From: Maea johnstoni
Lineage: Eukaryota; Annelida; Polychaeta; Spionida; Magelonidae
Length of the DNA stretch: 64,000 nucleotides
Assembly: GCA_963942565.1 (NCBI GenBank)
Contig: OZ012685.1
Span: 23,030,634-23,094,633, forward strand
Direction: 5' to 3'
Positions 44,843-57,600 of this stretch are shown here, in pieces (the first letter of the stretch is position 1; each line of letters opens with the position of its first letter). The notes under the pieces were generated by a model. The model saw nothing but the letters and a program-made list of their open reading frames with translations. It had not been told where the DNA came from and did not search any database. Both the position numbers and the translations under genes were made by a program.

Positions 44843-46390
44843 TCCTGTGTGGTGCACCGTTGACCAGGAGAGAGAGATCAGTTCTACCTGTCCTGTGTGG
44901 TGCACTGTTGACCAGGAGAGCGAGATCAGTTCTACCTGTCCTGTGTGGTGCACTGTTGACCAGGAGAGAGAGATCAGTTCTACCTGTCCTGTGTGGTGCA
45001 CTGTTGACCAGGAGAGCGAGATCAGTTGTACCTGTCCTGTGCGACGCACCGTTGACCAGGAGAGAGAGATCAGTTGTACCTGTCCCGTGCGGTGCACTGT
45101 TGACCAGGAGAGAGAGATCAGTTGTACCTGTCCTGTGCGGTGCACTGTTGACCAGGAGAGAGAGAGATCAGTTGTACCTGTCCTGTGCGGTGCACCGTTG
45201 ACCAGGAGAGAGAGATCAGTTGTACCTGTCCTGTGCGACGCACCGTTGACCAGGAGAGAGAGATCAGTTGTACCTGTCCTGTGTGGTGCACTGTTGACCA
45301 GGAGAGAGAGAGATCAGTTGTACCTGTCCTGTGCGGTGCACCGTTGACCAGGAGAGAGAGATCAGTTGTACCTGTCCTGTGCGACGCACCGTTGACCAGG
45401 AGAGAGAGATCAGTTGTACCTGTCCTGTGCGACGCACCGTTGACCAGGAGAGAGAGATCAGTTGTACCTGTCCTGTGCGACGCACTGTTGACCAGGAGAG
45501 AGAGATCAGTTGTACCTGTCCTGTGTGGTGCACTGTTGACCAGGAGAGAGAGATCAGTTCTACCTGTCCTGTGTGGTGCACTGTTGACCAGGAGAGAGAG
45601 ATCAGTTCTACCTGTCCTGTGTGGTGCACTGTTGACCAGGAGAGCGAGATCAGTTGTACCTGTCCTGTGCGACGCACCGTTGACCAGGAGAGAGAGATCA
45701 GTTGTACCTGTCCCGTGCGGTGCACTGTTGACCAGGAGAGAGAGATCAGTTGTACCTGTCCTGTGCGGTGCACTGTTGACCAGGAGAGAGAGAGATCAGT
45801 TGTACCTGTCCTGTGCGGTGCACCGTTGACCAGGAGAGAGAGATCAGTTGTACCTGTCCTGTGCGACGCACCGTTGACCAGGAGAGAGAGATCAGTTGTA
45901 CCTGTCCTGTGTGGTGCACTGTTGACCAGGAGAGAGAGAGATCAGTTGTACCTGTCCTGTGCGGTGCACCGTTGACCAGGAGAGAGAGATCAGTTGTACC
46001 TGTCCTGTGCGACGCACCGTTGACCAGGAGAGAGAGATCAGTTGTACCTGTCCTGTGCGACGCACCGTTGACCAGGAGAGAGAGATCAGTTGTACCTGTC
46101 CTGTGTGGTGCACTGTTGACCAGGAGAGAGAGAGATCAGTTGTACCTGTCCTGTGCGACGCACCGTTGACCAGGAGAGAGAGATCAGTTGTACCTGTCCT
46201 GTGCGGTGCACTGTTGACCAGGAGAGAGAGATCAGTTGTACCTGTCCTGTGCGGTGCACTGTTGACCAGGAGAGAGAGATCAGTTGTACCTGTCCTGTGT
46301 GGTGCACTGTTGACCAGGAGAGAGAGAGATCAGTTGTACCTGTCCTGTGCGGTGCACTGTTGACCAGGAGAGAGAGATCAGTTGTACCTG
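44843..46390. repeat. 48-bp minisatellite, about 32 units, with a higher-order 13-unit period
   Basis: The unit is GTGCACCGTTGACCAGGAGA then GAGAGATCAGTTGTACCTGT and CCTGTGCG. Variants are GTGTGGTGCACTG, GCGGTGCACTG, GCGGTGCACCG, GCGACGCACCG, AGAGCGAG, GTTCTACC, and 50-bp units with an extra AG. By variant order, units 4-13 and 17-26 are the same series, 628 bp apart. Forty-eight bases equal 16 codons, so long frames stay open on both strands. No start context or family supports coding. Confidence 0.95.
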
Positions 46391-47970
46391 TGATGCTGGA
46401 AACCATAGCATGCTCCTAGAAGAGACACAGATGTTAGGGGGTGTGCACGACTGCTGGCCAGTTTCAACTTGTGTATGTACAGACAACACTTCCCGGGGGA
46501 TTTGTACAGGATATTCTTTCCTCTCCCCTGGACCCTCCAAAGTTTGCATGCAGTCAATTAAATAAACAGGCAGAATTGGGTCGCGTCAGAGAAATCTTAG
46601 CTCAACTTACTTTTTGTGGGGCCCTTGTAGAAACGATAATGTACCGGTAGATGTAACACCTTGTAGAGAATTCACTTATAAGTGAAGCTAAGATTTTTTA
46701 GCCGCACCCTGCCTGTGCAAGTGAATGTAAATACATTAAAAGAGGAAATTTTTGTTATAAAAGAACATTTTTTGGTAATCGAGGTCTATTTCTTGGATGG
46801 TTTACTGTGCTGTATATTACTACTACTTATGAGCGAGCAGAATGGAATTACTCGGAACCTTCTGCGTTGTTACCTGTACGCTGTTAATTATGATATTGCT
46901 TAATGACCCGACAGTCGAGAACAGGCATTCTTCCAGAGCGGACACCTCAATGGGCCAACTGACCGCTGCAACTATGGCCAGGTAAATCCTTGCGATGTTT
47001 GAGTTGAGGTTTGGTATAATTATTGGCCTGAACTTATTGTCACCCTGAGAGAAAGAACCAAAGTGAAATGAACTGCTAACTTTGTTACTCTTACAACGTA
47101 ACATACTGAATACCAAAGAAAAATACTCTTTATCTAAGGACTGATACACGCGCTGACTTCTTTCTGATTCTTTTAGCAACAAAATTCCAGTTTCCTACTG
47201 ATTAAATGACTTATCTGTTGTTGAAGAAATTTGGCAGCTCTAGGTTTTAGAAACGAGTATCAGAAAGCGCTTTTAAGGACCTTTTTGCTATCAACTCTGG
47301 TCAGAAGTGTAAGATTACAACTACAACCACACTCATCTTCTTGGTATATATAAAAGATTCGTTTTGAGTCTGCTGATTGTGGGAAGTGAGAGTGGATCTT
47401 GAGATTTTCTGGCTTCTACTCCCTGGGTTCTTTCTCTTAGCCTGAGCGAACCGAAACAGCACCGAGTGCTGGGCTACTCCTTGGCATTTCTGCAGAAACT
47501 CTGCTTTGAAGCTGGCCTGCAGTGTACATACACAGACCTTGAACTAGTAATGCCCTATTATTAGAGTTCCATGATATCTTCCAATGCAATACGTTAAACA
47601 CATGCACTAGGTGTTGAATATCTAGCATTATTTGTATAAAGCTGAATGGCGTAGAACCCTAGTGGCCAAGGCTGGGAACCGAGTGTAGTATCTCTAGAGG
47701 TAGTGGTAATTCCCCGCCGCTGGGTGGCAGAAGCAGCAGCTTGCTTCCTCCTCAAGGTGGGAATCATCTAGTAGCAGTTCAATTAACAATTAATTGGTAT
47801 TGTATGCAGAGAGAGACTGATATGTGTTGTATAATTGTCATGTTTCTGTGTTAAACCAAATAAATGGCAACTTGCAGTCATTCCACTTAACCTCCAATGT
47901 TTTTTCTTGTTTCCCCTTCTTTCCTGTGCGAGCATGGTGTAACACAAACTACAAATTAATCTAATAGGTT

Positions 47971-48198
<228 letters not shown>

Positions 48199-48226
48199 AG
48201 AGATACATACATACATACATGTATAA

Positions 48227-48433
48227 TTAACCCTTATGCTGCTGGTGGACAATTTTGCCATTACGAAATGATGCAAAAAAGCTGAAAAATGACTGAAACC
48301 CTAGTTAATGGGTACTCATCTGAAAGTACTCAACGAGAGCTTTCCAATGAATACCAACATCACATGTTGATTTTCAAAAATCTTTGCGTCCTTGTGCTTT
48401 GGACGAAAGTAGTCTCAGCATTGGTAGGGTTAA
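48227..48433. mobile_element. TTAA-flanked MITE, family A copy 7 (opposite orientation)
   Basis: Starts TTAACCCTTATGCTGCTGGT and ends GCATTGGTAGGGTTAA, 207 bp, TTAA on both sides. Confidence 0.83.
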
Positions 48434-48823
48434 AGTGAAGAGGGGTAAAGCGTACAATTGTGAATATCTTTGGAAGATGTCAATTTATATCATGTATTAC
48501 ACTTGTACTTCATGATAAATTTATTATAATTTACAAATTTAGAATTCACCACAAAGATTTCCAAACGCAGAAAACTTTTAAGATTTATCAAAATAAGACC
48601 TTTTTGTTGAACGAGCTTTGATTGCTAGTCATTATAAAGATATTTAATCCATAAATTTGACTCCTTATGAGCTTAGCCCACTAACTTTTATACACAATGA
48701 ACATACCTACAGACCAACTCCACTTAATGTTTACCTTAAATTAATGAAGAATGGAAATAGACCTTAACACATCTATTACTAGCATTTTGGTTCTTATACA
48801 CTTGAACAACACTGGTCATTTAA

Positions 48824-49036
48824 TCAACCCTTATGCTGCTGGTGGCTAATTTGGCCAATACAAAATGAAGCAAAAATCCTGAAAAAAGACTGAAACCCTG
48901 GTACATGGGTACTCATATGAGAGTACTCAGCGAGGGCTACCCAATGAATACCAAGATGAGAAGGTTTAAATGGTTTTCAAAGATCTTTGCATCCTTGTGC
49001 ATTGTGTGAAAGTAGCCTCAGCATTTGAAGGGTTAT
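48824..49036. mobile_element. TTAA-type MITE, family A copy 8 (opposite orientation)
   Basis: Starts TCAACCCTTATGCTGCTGGT and ends GCATTTGAAGGGTTAT. The outer tetranucleotides have decayed. It lies 390 bp from copy 7 in the same orientation. Confidence 0.78.
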
Positions 49037-49129
49037 GGGAGGATACACAAAGAAAAACACACTCACTTTTTGGTAGTATTTATTTCTAAATCTATCAATA
49101 ATAAGCAATAACCATAGGAAGATTTCCAC

Positions 49130-49133
<4 letters not shown>

Positions 49134-49220
<87 letters not shown>

Positions 49221-49258
49221 GATATATATATAGATATATAGATATATATATATATTTA
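49134..49258. repeat. (TA)n microsatellite with GATA/TTTA interruptions
   Basis: About 80 bp of pure TA followed by imperfect TAGATATA units. Confidence 0.95.
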
Positions 49259-49967
49259 TAATTTTGGATAAACCATCTTTGCACTATAGTTATCAAATCA
49301 TCTTAGCCCAGTCAGTTTCAAAGTGCTTTAATAAATAGGCTGATACACATGCAGACATCTTAATGCAATTATGTGGTATTTGTACAAAAGTTACCAAAAT
49401 AATCTCTCTCTGTGTTGTATTGAAATAATTCCTTGACTTCCCAGGTATTAAAATAATTGTAACCATATTCCAAATCATTGTAAATATATCATTCAGGTTC
49501 AAATGTGTGGCACTTTATAATGATAAATACAATATTCCATCTGATATTTGCAAATTTCCATACACAGATACCATAAGGTATGAAATTTACCAGCGAAGGT
49601 GCAACTTTTATATCATTTGAGGTTATTGACTACAAAATACTACATAAATTGTAACCTTCATTATTGTCACACATGCTTTCTACAATCATTGATAAAATAT
49701 ACAAATCCAAAACCTATACATGAGATCAAATAAGGGTTAGGAGTGAGTAATCATTATAAGCATTATTCAACCAAAAGCTAAGCATTTACAGTGTATCATG
49801 TAGGACTACACCATATGCATCTTAAGAGCAGATATTGTCATATAGCTGTGGAAAATAACTCCTTAAATAGAGTAATATTTGAAACATATTAGAAGAGGAT
49901 TGTTATATCTTACAGAAACAATACCTTTCCCTCAAATATTTCTAAAAACAACAGACTATGATAAACT

Positions 49968-50240
49968 GCCTCTTTGAAAGATAATCACAAAATTTCTGCC
50001 CATCCAGAATTGTCAACATGGTTACTTCAAATCCTTGTACCAACACCATAAAACATAAAATAGCCTATTGGGTCAAAAAGAGCAATTTATACTTCAGCCA
50101 TGTCTTAGAAGATGGTTTGTTAGGAAAATATATTGCTATTACCCTAAAGAGTCATAATTGAAAATTCTTTATAGCATTTTTTGCCTCTCTGAAATGGGAG
50201 TTCTCTAGGAAACTGCCTCTTCAAAAGGCAGGCTCGTCAT
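49968..50240. mobile_element. Eroded hAT-like MITE, family E
   Basis: Aligns by eye with 52072-52320 over its whole length: TACTTCAAATCCTT, GTCAAAAAGAGCAATTTA, CTTCAGCCATGTCTTAGAAG and ATGGTTTGTTAGGAA. Its terminal repeats are lost. Confidence 0.6.
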
Positions 50241-50536
50241 GATTAAATTCTGTCATGTACGTATGTATTCATACTAAATACCAAATTCATTTATTTGAAA
50301 AATCTGGCTTCACAACTGTACAGTATCATCACTCACTCCGACTGCATATTGATAAGGAATGTTTTGGCCCCTTACTATAGATTTCAGGACAGCAGTTTGA
50401 ACTATATGGCAGCATAATCTACAAAGCTTAGTACACAATAAAACCAACTTAAAGCATTTTTACATTCTATTCTAACGGCTGTTATTTGATATACAAAGCC
50501 AAACACATCCTTTTATATACTCAACCACTGACTAAT

Positions 50537-50736
50537 TTAACCCATCCAAACTCAGAATGCCCCTTTGGTCTGCAAAATATGTACGTGTGCATAATTTGAT
50601 GAGAAAAAAACCTACTGAATATAATCCGCAATAAATTTGTATAAATGACAATTGTATTTTACCTATGTACCTATATATGCAAACACATAATTGAATAAAC
50701 TCATGACCACAGTTATTTAGAAAGTGAATGGGTTAA
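50537..50736. mobile_element. TTAA-flanked MITE, family G-like copy
   Basis: Starts TTAACCCATCCAAACTCAG and ends GTGAATGGGTTAA. The ends match family G; the interior is diverged. Confidence 0.55.
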
Positions 50737-52022
50737 ATTAACAGGTTACCAACCTATCAATAGTTGACTACAATCATCCCTTAGTCCTACAGATACAACA
50801 GAATCAAAGAGCAGGACAGAAATTCATACCCCCCCCCCCCCCCCCTTATGTATATCAGATCATCTAGAAAATAAATGGTACCAAATAACCAACAATTATA
50901 AAATGCAAACTATACAAAAAATAGGTATAAAAGTAAATCCTTACAAAAGAAGATTCTGAGATGATGGATGGCTAGCGGTTTTGATATTTTAAACAGATGA
51001 TATGGACATTTCCTGAGAAGATTAAATTTATGTTTACAGGTTCTTGTGTTGATACATTGACAGTTCTTGTTAAAATCCCATCATCAAATACCAGTAGACA
51101 GTGTTGAGTTTCATCTTAGCACTATGAGTAACTTATAAACGACATAAACACTCAACGAAAAGTTATATTTTTATCCAGTGAAGATCTAAAAAATTCTTCC
51201 TTGTTCAAAATCTTATCAACATGCAAAAGGCACATGGTCACATTTTTTTTCCAATACATAGCAATAAGGTAAATAATTTTGAATGTCAGTCAACCATCTT
51301 TGTATATGCACGAATGTATATCAAAATAAGTATGTCAATATCAGTTTGGAAGCTTTCTTGGAACATTTATCTCAGTCATGTGCATACCTGTAAATCTTCA
51401 AGTGATACTGTTAAAGACAGACAAAAATGTTCCAGTTTTCTTTAGAAATATAACAAAATAACATAAAGTTCTATCTTTTCTTAGCTAAAAATTTTGAAAA
51501 ATCAAACATTGTCTATCCATATATTTCTGAGGATCTTAAGTTCTTTTTACTTTAAGTAATATATGAATTATTGAAGCCCCTATGGGGCACGACAATTGTG
51601 TAAATATAAAATAGACTTTCAAATAACCTTGTAGAAAGATCTTTTTCTCACAATAAAAATACCATTTTTTTAGAAATACACGATAGTATTCCATGTTTTT
51701 GACTTTGCATCCCACCACAAGAATTTCACCGAACCGGAATGGTTAATCAAAGATAAGTCAAGCCTACGTTAGCCAACAAGTTCAATCAATCTAATTCAAG
51801 CTGAACAATGTAGGGATTTATTTCTGTCAATGTAGAAATCCCTAAATCTAATAAGTGAATGAAATGTTACAACCGCTTCTGACATATTTCTAAGCGTGCA
51901 AAAAGCAAAGCATAAAGTGATAAATACACAAGACAGTCATGGTTTGTACACCTACAATTGTCCCTTAAAAGAGAACGCGGCTGCCAAAAGTAGGGGGTGT
52001 GTTGTATATTGTAACCTCCCAG

Positions 52023-52334
52023 CAGCGTCTTAGCCAGGATTTCAAAAATGCCTGTCCAAAACAGCAATTTCAAAAATTCTGCCCGTCCAGATTTAGCTAC
52101 TAATTTACTTCAAATCCTTATACAAGCTACTATTAATAGCTTAGTGTGTCAAAAAGGGCAATTTACACTTCAGCTATGTCCTAGAAGATGGTTTGTTAGG
52201 AAGATATTTGGTTATTACACCCAGAAAGTCAAAATTGAAAAATCATCATAGAAAATTTTGCCTGTCCAAACACGAGGTTTTTAGGAAAATACCTGTCCAA
52301 AAGACAGGTAGGACGGGTCCTGGCTAAGTCCCTG
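52023..52334. mobile_element. hAT-like MITE, family E, 312 bp, exact 8-bp duplication
   Basis: The ends are CAGCGTCTTAGCCAGGATTT and, in reverse, CAGGGACTTAGCCAGGACCC. The flanking 8-mer CCTCCCAG is identical at 52015-52022 and 52335-52342. This is the reference copy of family E. Confidence 0.9.
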
Positions 52335-52421
52335 CCTCCCAGTGATGAACTATTCTCTGGTAACATACCTAGCAAAAAATTGAAACATCCACACTTGTGT
52401 GGCACATATTTAGGCAAATAC

Positions 52422-52651
52422 TTAACCCATTCATAATGTTAGTTCCCCCCCCAAAAAGTCTATTGTGATAATAAGTTTGTGACCAGAGGAGTTTCAGAAA
52501 GATATTTAAGTGAGAAATGTCAATGATAACCCAACTCACAACTCTCCTCTGATTATTTTGTGGATTTTTGACTGACAACCAAGTTATTTCCAAAAGTATC
52601 ATGGATCCAGATGGCACTTGTAAAGAAGAGCTTCAGCCATGAATGGGTTAG
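52422..52651. mobile_element. TTAA-type MITE, family G copy
   Basis: Starts TTAACCCATTCATAATG and ends CATGAATGGGTTAG. Internal ATGTCAATGATAACCCAAC and CAACTCTCCTCTGATTATTT match the family. Confidence 0.7.
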
Positions 52652-53662
52652 GCACAAACCTTAATCAAAACGTGTCAAGTAGACAAAAAAATACTGTGGA
52701 TACTGCAGAATGGCTAATTTTTCTGTGAGTTTTATTTTCCTGTTTTTTCCCAAATGCTTTCGAACGGGATTAAACAACACAGGAAAAAACAATACAGTAC
52801 ATGTCCGGACTTAATAAACACAGAAAAATCCTTGTCCTTACCCATTAATATCTTCTCTTTGGTATACTAAAGTTAAAAATCTATATAAAACAAAAAAAAT
52901 ATGTCCTCTCTTCGGAAATATTAGAAACGGCAACACCCAAAAATGAAAAATTGGGAAAATTGTTACACAGAAAAATTAGCCATTTTACAGTAACCAATCA
53001 ACCCTCCTTGCCATATGGTCAGCTATTACACCTTTTGATTAGTGGAAATACAAACTATGTCATTTCACAGCAGCTCTAAAGTATGGCAATATTTACATTT
53101 AGAGTCTAAAAGACCGCCCAGATGGTGTCTGCTAATATATCAGGGTATATATTCAAAACCGGAAAAGAACATATAGGTTTGACTCATTCAAGCCAGTAGC
53201 ATCCAAAATGTTCTGGTGATAATGTTCTCTCATAAGTTTTCGGCAGATAATTGATGTAGAACTGTTGATGTGGACCCAACTATCAGTTTTCTTTAAAACA
53301 ATCCAAAAATTTACGCTGTATATACGCTTTATCAGCTGTATCATAGTTTCCAACAAAATTATCACGAGGAATTTAAGCAAAATAATGGCATGAAAAAGTG
53401 ACCCTGACCTGAGTATTTATACGAGTATCGTCTGCAAGCAAGTTTTGAAATGAAACATTAAATCATCATTCTTGGATTTACCTCAGATGAATATCTAAGG
53501 GATTTCTCAGTAGGATTTCTCTTGGCATTTCACTCACATTTTGATTATATCTATCTATTTTGTAGCAATATTGTATAATATACATACTGTTGCAAATATA
53601 TACTTTGTTACCTTGCCTTATTCTAAATGAATAAGAAAATAGTTTTCATTTCTTGAGAAATA

Positions 53663-53808
53663 CAGGCGAACTTGGATATGACAGACTCAATGGGACCAGG
53701 AAAATTGGTCCGTCATATGCAAAATCTGTCATATACATATGACACATACTCGATATGCATGGGACTGGGACCAAGCATACAGTGGTCCGTCATATCCAAG
53801 TTCCCATG
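53663..53808. mobile_element. TA-flanked MITE, Tigger/pogo-like ends (copy 2)
   Basis: Starts CAGGCGAACTTGGATATGAC and is close to the copy at 15393, including CATGGGACTGGGACCAAGCA. The right end reads CATGGGAACTTGGATATGAC in reverse. TA lies on both sides. It is about 25 bp shorter than copy 1. Confidence 0.78.
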
Positions 53809-53936
53809 TAGCATGGTTAATAAGTACAGAATAAAACTGACTTCTGTCTTAAAGTGGAAGGCCACATACCTCAATTATTCTACCTTAAGTACAGGAAATA
53901 TATTCTATTTGATTTACGAAGTACATTCGCTATGAA

Positions 53937-53942
53937 TTTATT
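53937..53942 (-). terminator. GNAV1: Candidate poly(A) signal for G-alpha
   Basis: AATAAA on the minus strand (TTTATT on plus), about 530 nt below the stop codon. It would give a 0.5-kb 3' UTR across 53.94-54.47 kb. Unconfirmed. Confidence 0.35.
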
Positions 53943-54468
53943 ATAGGCACTACTCTATAAAGTCACTTGGTGACAACCTACATGAATCTTTTGTACAATA
54001 GAATAAATTCATTTGGCATTCTTTGTTCTTTTTAAAATCACATTTTTGTTTAATGCCTGTTAGACAGCACATTACCATACAGTTCAGATGACTACTGAAG
54101 GGACGGAAGGATGACATGTGAGTGCCTTAAAAATAATTTCATTTTCAGTGGACAAGTTGACCTAGGCTAATCTTCTATATGACAAACAGCATTACTAGGC
54201 ACCATCATTTATCCATTCATCCACTTCAAAGTAAATTCACTTCAAATGACCTACACCAGATGGGACCTGTCCTACAGCCTTGTTGAATTAATAGGGATTG
54301 TTTGTTTGAAAGGATTTAGGTCGCTATCAGCTTATGTCATGTCAGTTCAGGATAGAGACCTGGAAGCTGGAAGTCATTCTCTTGTCCTTATGTAAAGTCC
54401 CAATGGGTCTTTCTGTCTGTTAAGGCACCGCAGAAGAGAAGCTGCCCCTGGTACTGGGTGCGTTTAGG

Positions 54469-54656
54469 TCACATGAGCATGGCAGCCTCTAGGTTGACGC
54501 GTATGATGGTGTGCATGACAACCTGGAAGACCACCTGGATATTGCTGGTGTCTGTGGCCGTGGTGAAGTGTGGATAGATCACCTTGGACGGAGAGATTCT
54601 GCCCTGGAACATTTGCTGGATGAACCGAGCGGCGCGGTCAACATCACAGTCAGGAC
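54469..54656 (-). CDS. GNAV1: G-alpha coding exon 9 (C-terminus)
   Basis: Encodes [17 protein letters not shown], then [15 protein letters not shown] and the receptor-contact helix ending [11 protein letters not shown]. The residues [11 protein letters not shown] differ from the usual D-II-NL pattern at H345 and V350. Confidence 0.93.
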
Positions 54657-57600
54657 CTGCAAGTAAACCAGGTAAAAATGAAAGTACATGTATATAAGAG
54701 CAAAGTTTATCATTTTAAGTTTGAACAATTCAAGGAGGGCATTGGAAAGTCCCATTCAGACTACTCTCTTTTTGGTAAAAGCTGCTAATTGATTTCTGGT
54801 AAGAATTGCATCCTAATGCATTTTCACCAAATGTATCAGTTTCTTTCAATTTTATACTATTTCTATTTTTTTCACAAAACAATAAAACCATTAAGACATT
54901 GCTTAAGAGATCTTCATGATCACTTCATCACTTTTTGAAATAGCCGTTATTTTGGAACACAGCAGGGTATGTCCCTACTGGAGTTACACAAGGAAAATCC
55001 TGGCATACTCAAATACATGAAGAAGAAAAACTATTTACCTGCATAGCCTTGATGATAATACCGTAGATGCCTCCCAGAGTTCAAGATCTTTTCTTGGAAG
55101 AGATCTAACTTGTTCAAAAACAGTATCTGAAATAAACATTATGAAACCAGTAAGAAGAGATCATTTTTAACTTAGATTATCACCCCATAAAAGAAATAAA
55201 GACTGCTGCAACTTCAAGTGCATATAACACTTGAGAAATCAAGAGAACATTATGTGATGTCAGTTATGAGTCCCATTGACAATCATTTAGTCATTTACTA
55301 TCAATGAGTAAACAAAAGTATTACAATATTGCAGAAGTACAACGTCCCATAGTAAGAAAGAAATGATGTTGGATTAACTTGCCAACAAATTCTTCCCGAC
55401 AGGGGCTTAGCCACCTATGCGTCCAACGTGTCATTTGGACACCCAGAACACTATTTTTTGACAGTTTGGACACCCAAAAGTTTAGGTCAAGATTTGCTGC
55501 TGATGACTATTCCTAGAAGATAGTGCATGTAGTGTCACTCCAACAATACAAACAAAGCAGTCACTGGCCTAATAAAGCAAAATCTGTAGATAAATAGGGT
55601 TTATTTCGTTAGTAGTGTGAACTTAGTACCACACTTTGGACACCTAAAAGTCTATGAATCCTCTGTTTGGACACCCTGTTTCCAAATCCTGGCTAAGATT
55701 ATGCTTCCCGTATGTAAATACAACTAAAATCCTACTTCAGGACACATTCAATTATAGAAGTCAAAGTTTCTCAACTTACAATTGATGTATCCAAGAAAAA
55801 TCTGTTGTTGGATATTGATCCAAATAGTTTAAGGCTTTCCGAGAGACGATTCTAAAGAAACAAATACATATCAATTAGAAAAAGACAAGAATAATTATAG
55901 CTCTGTGTATTAATCAGTTATGTAAATAATGCATTGTGTAATATAGTTCTCATTGGTACCATCTAAGATTTCAAAACTGAGGTGATTAACTGATAAAGAT
56001 GTCAAAGACAGAAAGAGTGGAAATGGCATCCACAGAAATGATCAATCAGAATTAAATTAACAGGTTTCTCTGTAACTATACCAATAGAGAAATATATAGT
56101 AAAGACTGAACATGGCTTCTACAAAAGTGAACAATCAGGATGATAAAAGTAGCATTTTTTTCTGTAACTTTAACCATAAAGCAATATAGAAAAGACTGAA
56201 CATGGCTTCTACAAAAGTAATCAATCAGGATGATAAAATTAGCAGTTTTTTTCTGTAACTTTAACCATAGAGTAATATAGAGAAGACTGAATATGGCTTC
56301 CAAAGAAATGATCAATCAGTAGCTTCAAGCTTTTGCCATAGCTAAGACAATAGAGCAAACGACAAAAATACTGAATATGGCGTCTACCAAAATGATCAAT
56401 TGCGATGATCAAATCGGCAGGATTATTTGTTACTATATCCTTCGAGAAATAGAGTAAAAAATATTACTGCAGATATAGCCATAGAGAAAAAGAGGGCCAA
56501 GACATAGCTTAGAGATGATCACTCATCACATAATTTCATATCTAAGTATATGGTCAATAAACATCACATTACATTACATTACTCACCGTTTCCTGGTCTT
56601 CATTTATAGTCATGTCATAACCACTCAGTGCCACAACAAAGAGAATGGCACTCACATCATCGAAGCACTGGATCCACTTCCTCCTCTCAGACCTCTGTCC
56701 CCCAACGTCAAACACCCTGTCACGAACAATGAAAATGAGACTCTAAAGCATAGTCTTAGCCAGCAGACTCTAAAGCATAGTCTTAGCCAGCAGGGCGTCT
56801 GGGTGTCTTTTGGACACCCAAACCCTCAAAGATCACCCCTTAGGACACCCAAATATTTCTGTGAGTCATTTCTTAAAATGTCAATTTCAAGCATATATAA
56901 TTAAGGTTTTTCCCCACCAATATTACTACCATGACATTGTTTATGGATATTATACCTTATTTTGATAAATTCATACATGTTTATGGTTGAAATCTGAGTA
57001 TATTGTGCTCCCTCGTTAATAATTTGGACACTCAAAAACTTTGCAATTGTCAATTTTGGGCACCCAGTTTCTAAATCCTGGCTAAGACAGGAAATATGTG
57101 ACCAAATTCCGTTGGTATACACCAGGCTTAACCCATCAATGGGCACAGCACCCAAAAGCAGCCTGACAATGTTGATGAAATCTCAAAGGGAAATGCTTAG
57201 TGGGAAATATAAAACAGATGCAAATATTTCATCAACCATGAATTTATCTGAAGAAATAAGATTACTAAAGCATATTGAAAAATCTTCCCTGTTTTGAAGA
57301 TAGGTATATACTTGCCAAGGAATGAGATATGTTTGAATTTTAAAAATACTTAAGCCATTCATATATGTAGTCTACAGATGATCTGACACATATGTAGGGA
57401 AATATCTTGATGACAAATGCCATACATTTAGAAATATTTCATATGAGTAATATTTAATTTTGGGTTACACAATCCCACTACAAGTAATTCTTAAAGAGTT
57501 TCTCTAACTAATGACAAAACTACCAGATATAGGGTGCAGCCCAGATCCGAATGGGTTAAGTGAAAATATTTCTGTTGGGGCCATGGGGAAAACCACCCTA

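Noticed and set aside
44843-46390. CRISPR-like array
   Set aside because: Units are contiguous without unique spacers, and this is an animal genome; it is a minisatellite.
44783-46565. Long overlapping frames on both strands across 44.8-46.5 kb (up to 214 codons)
   Set aside because: They exist only because the 48-bp unit is a multiple of three. Successive 50-bp units shift frame, and no family motif or start context supports translation.
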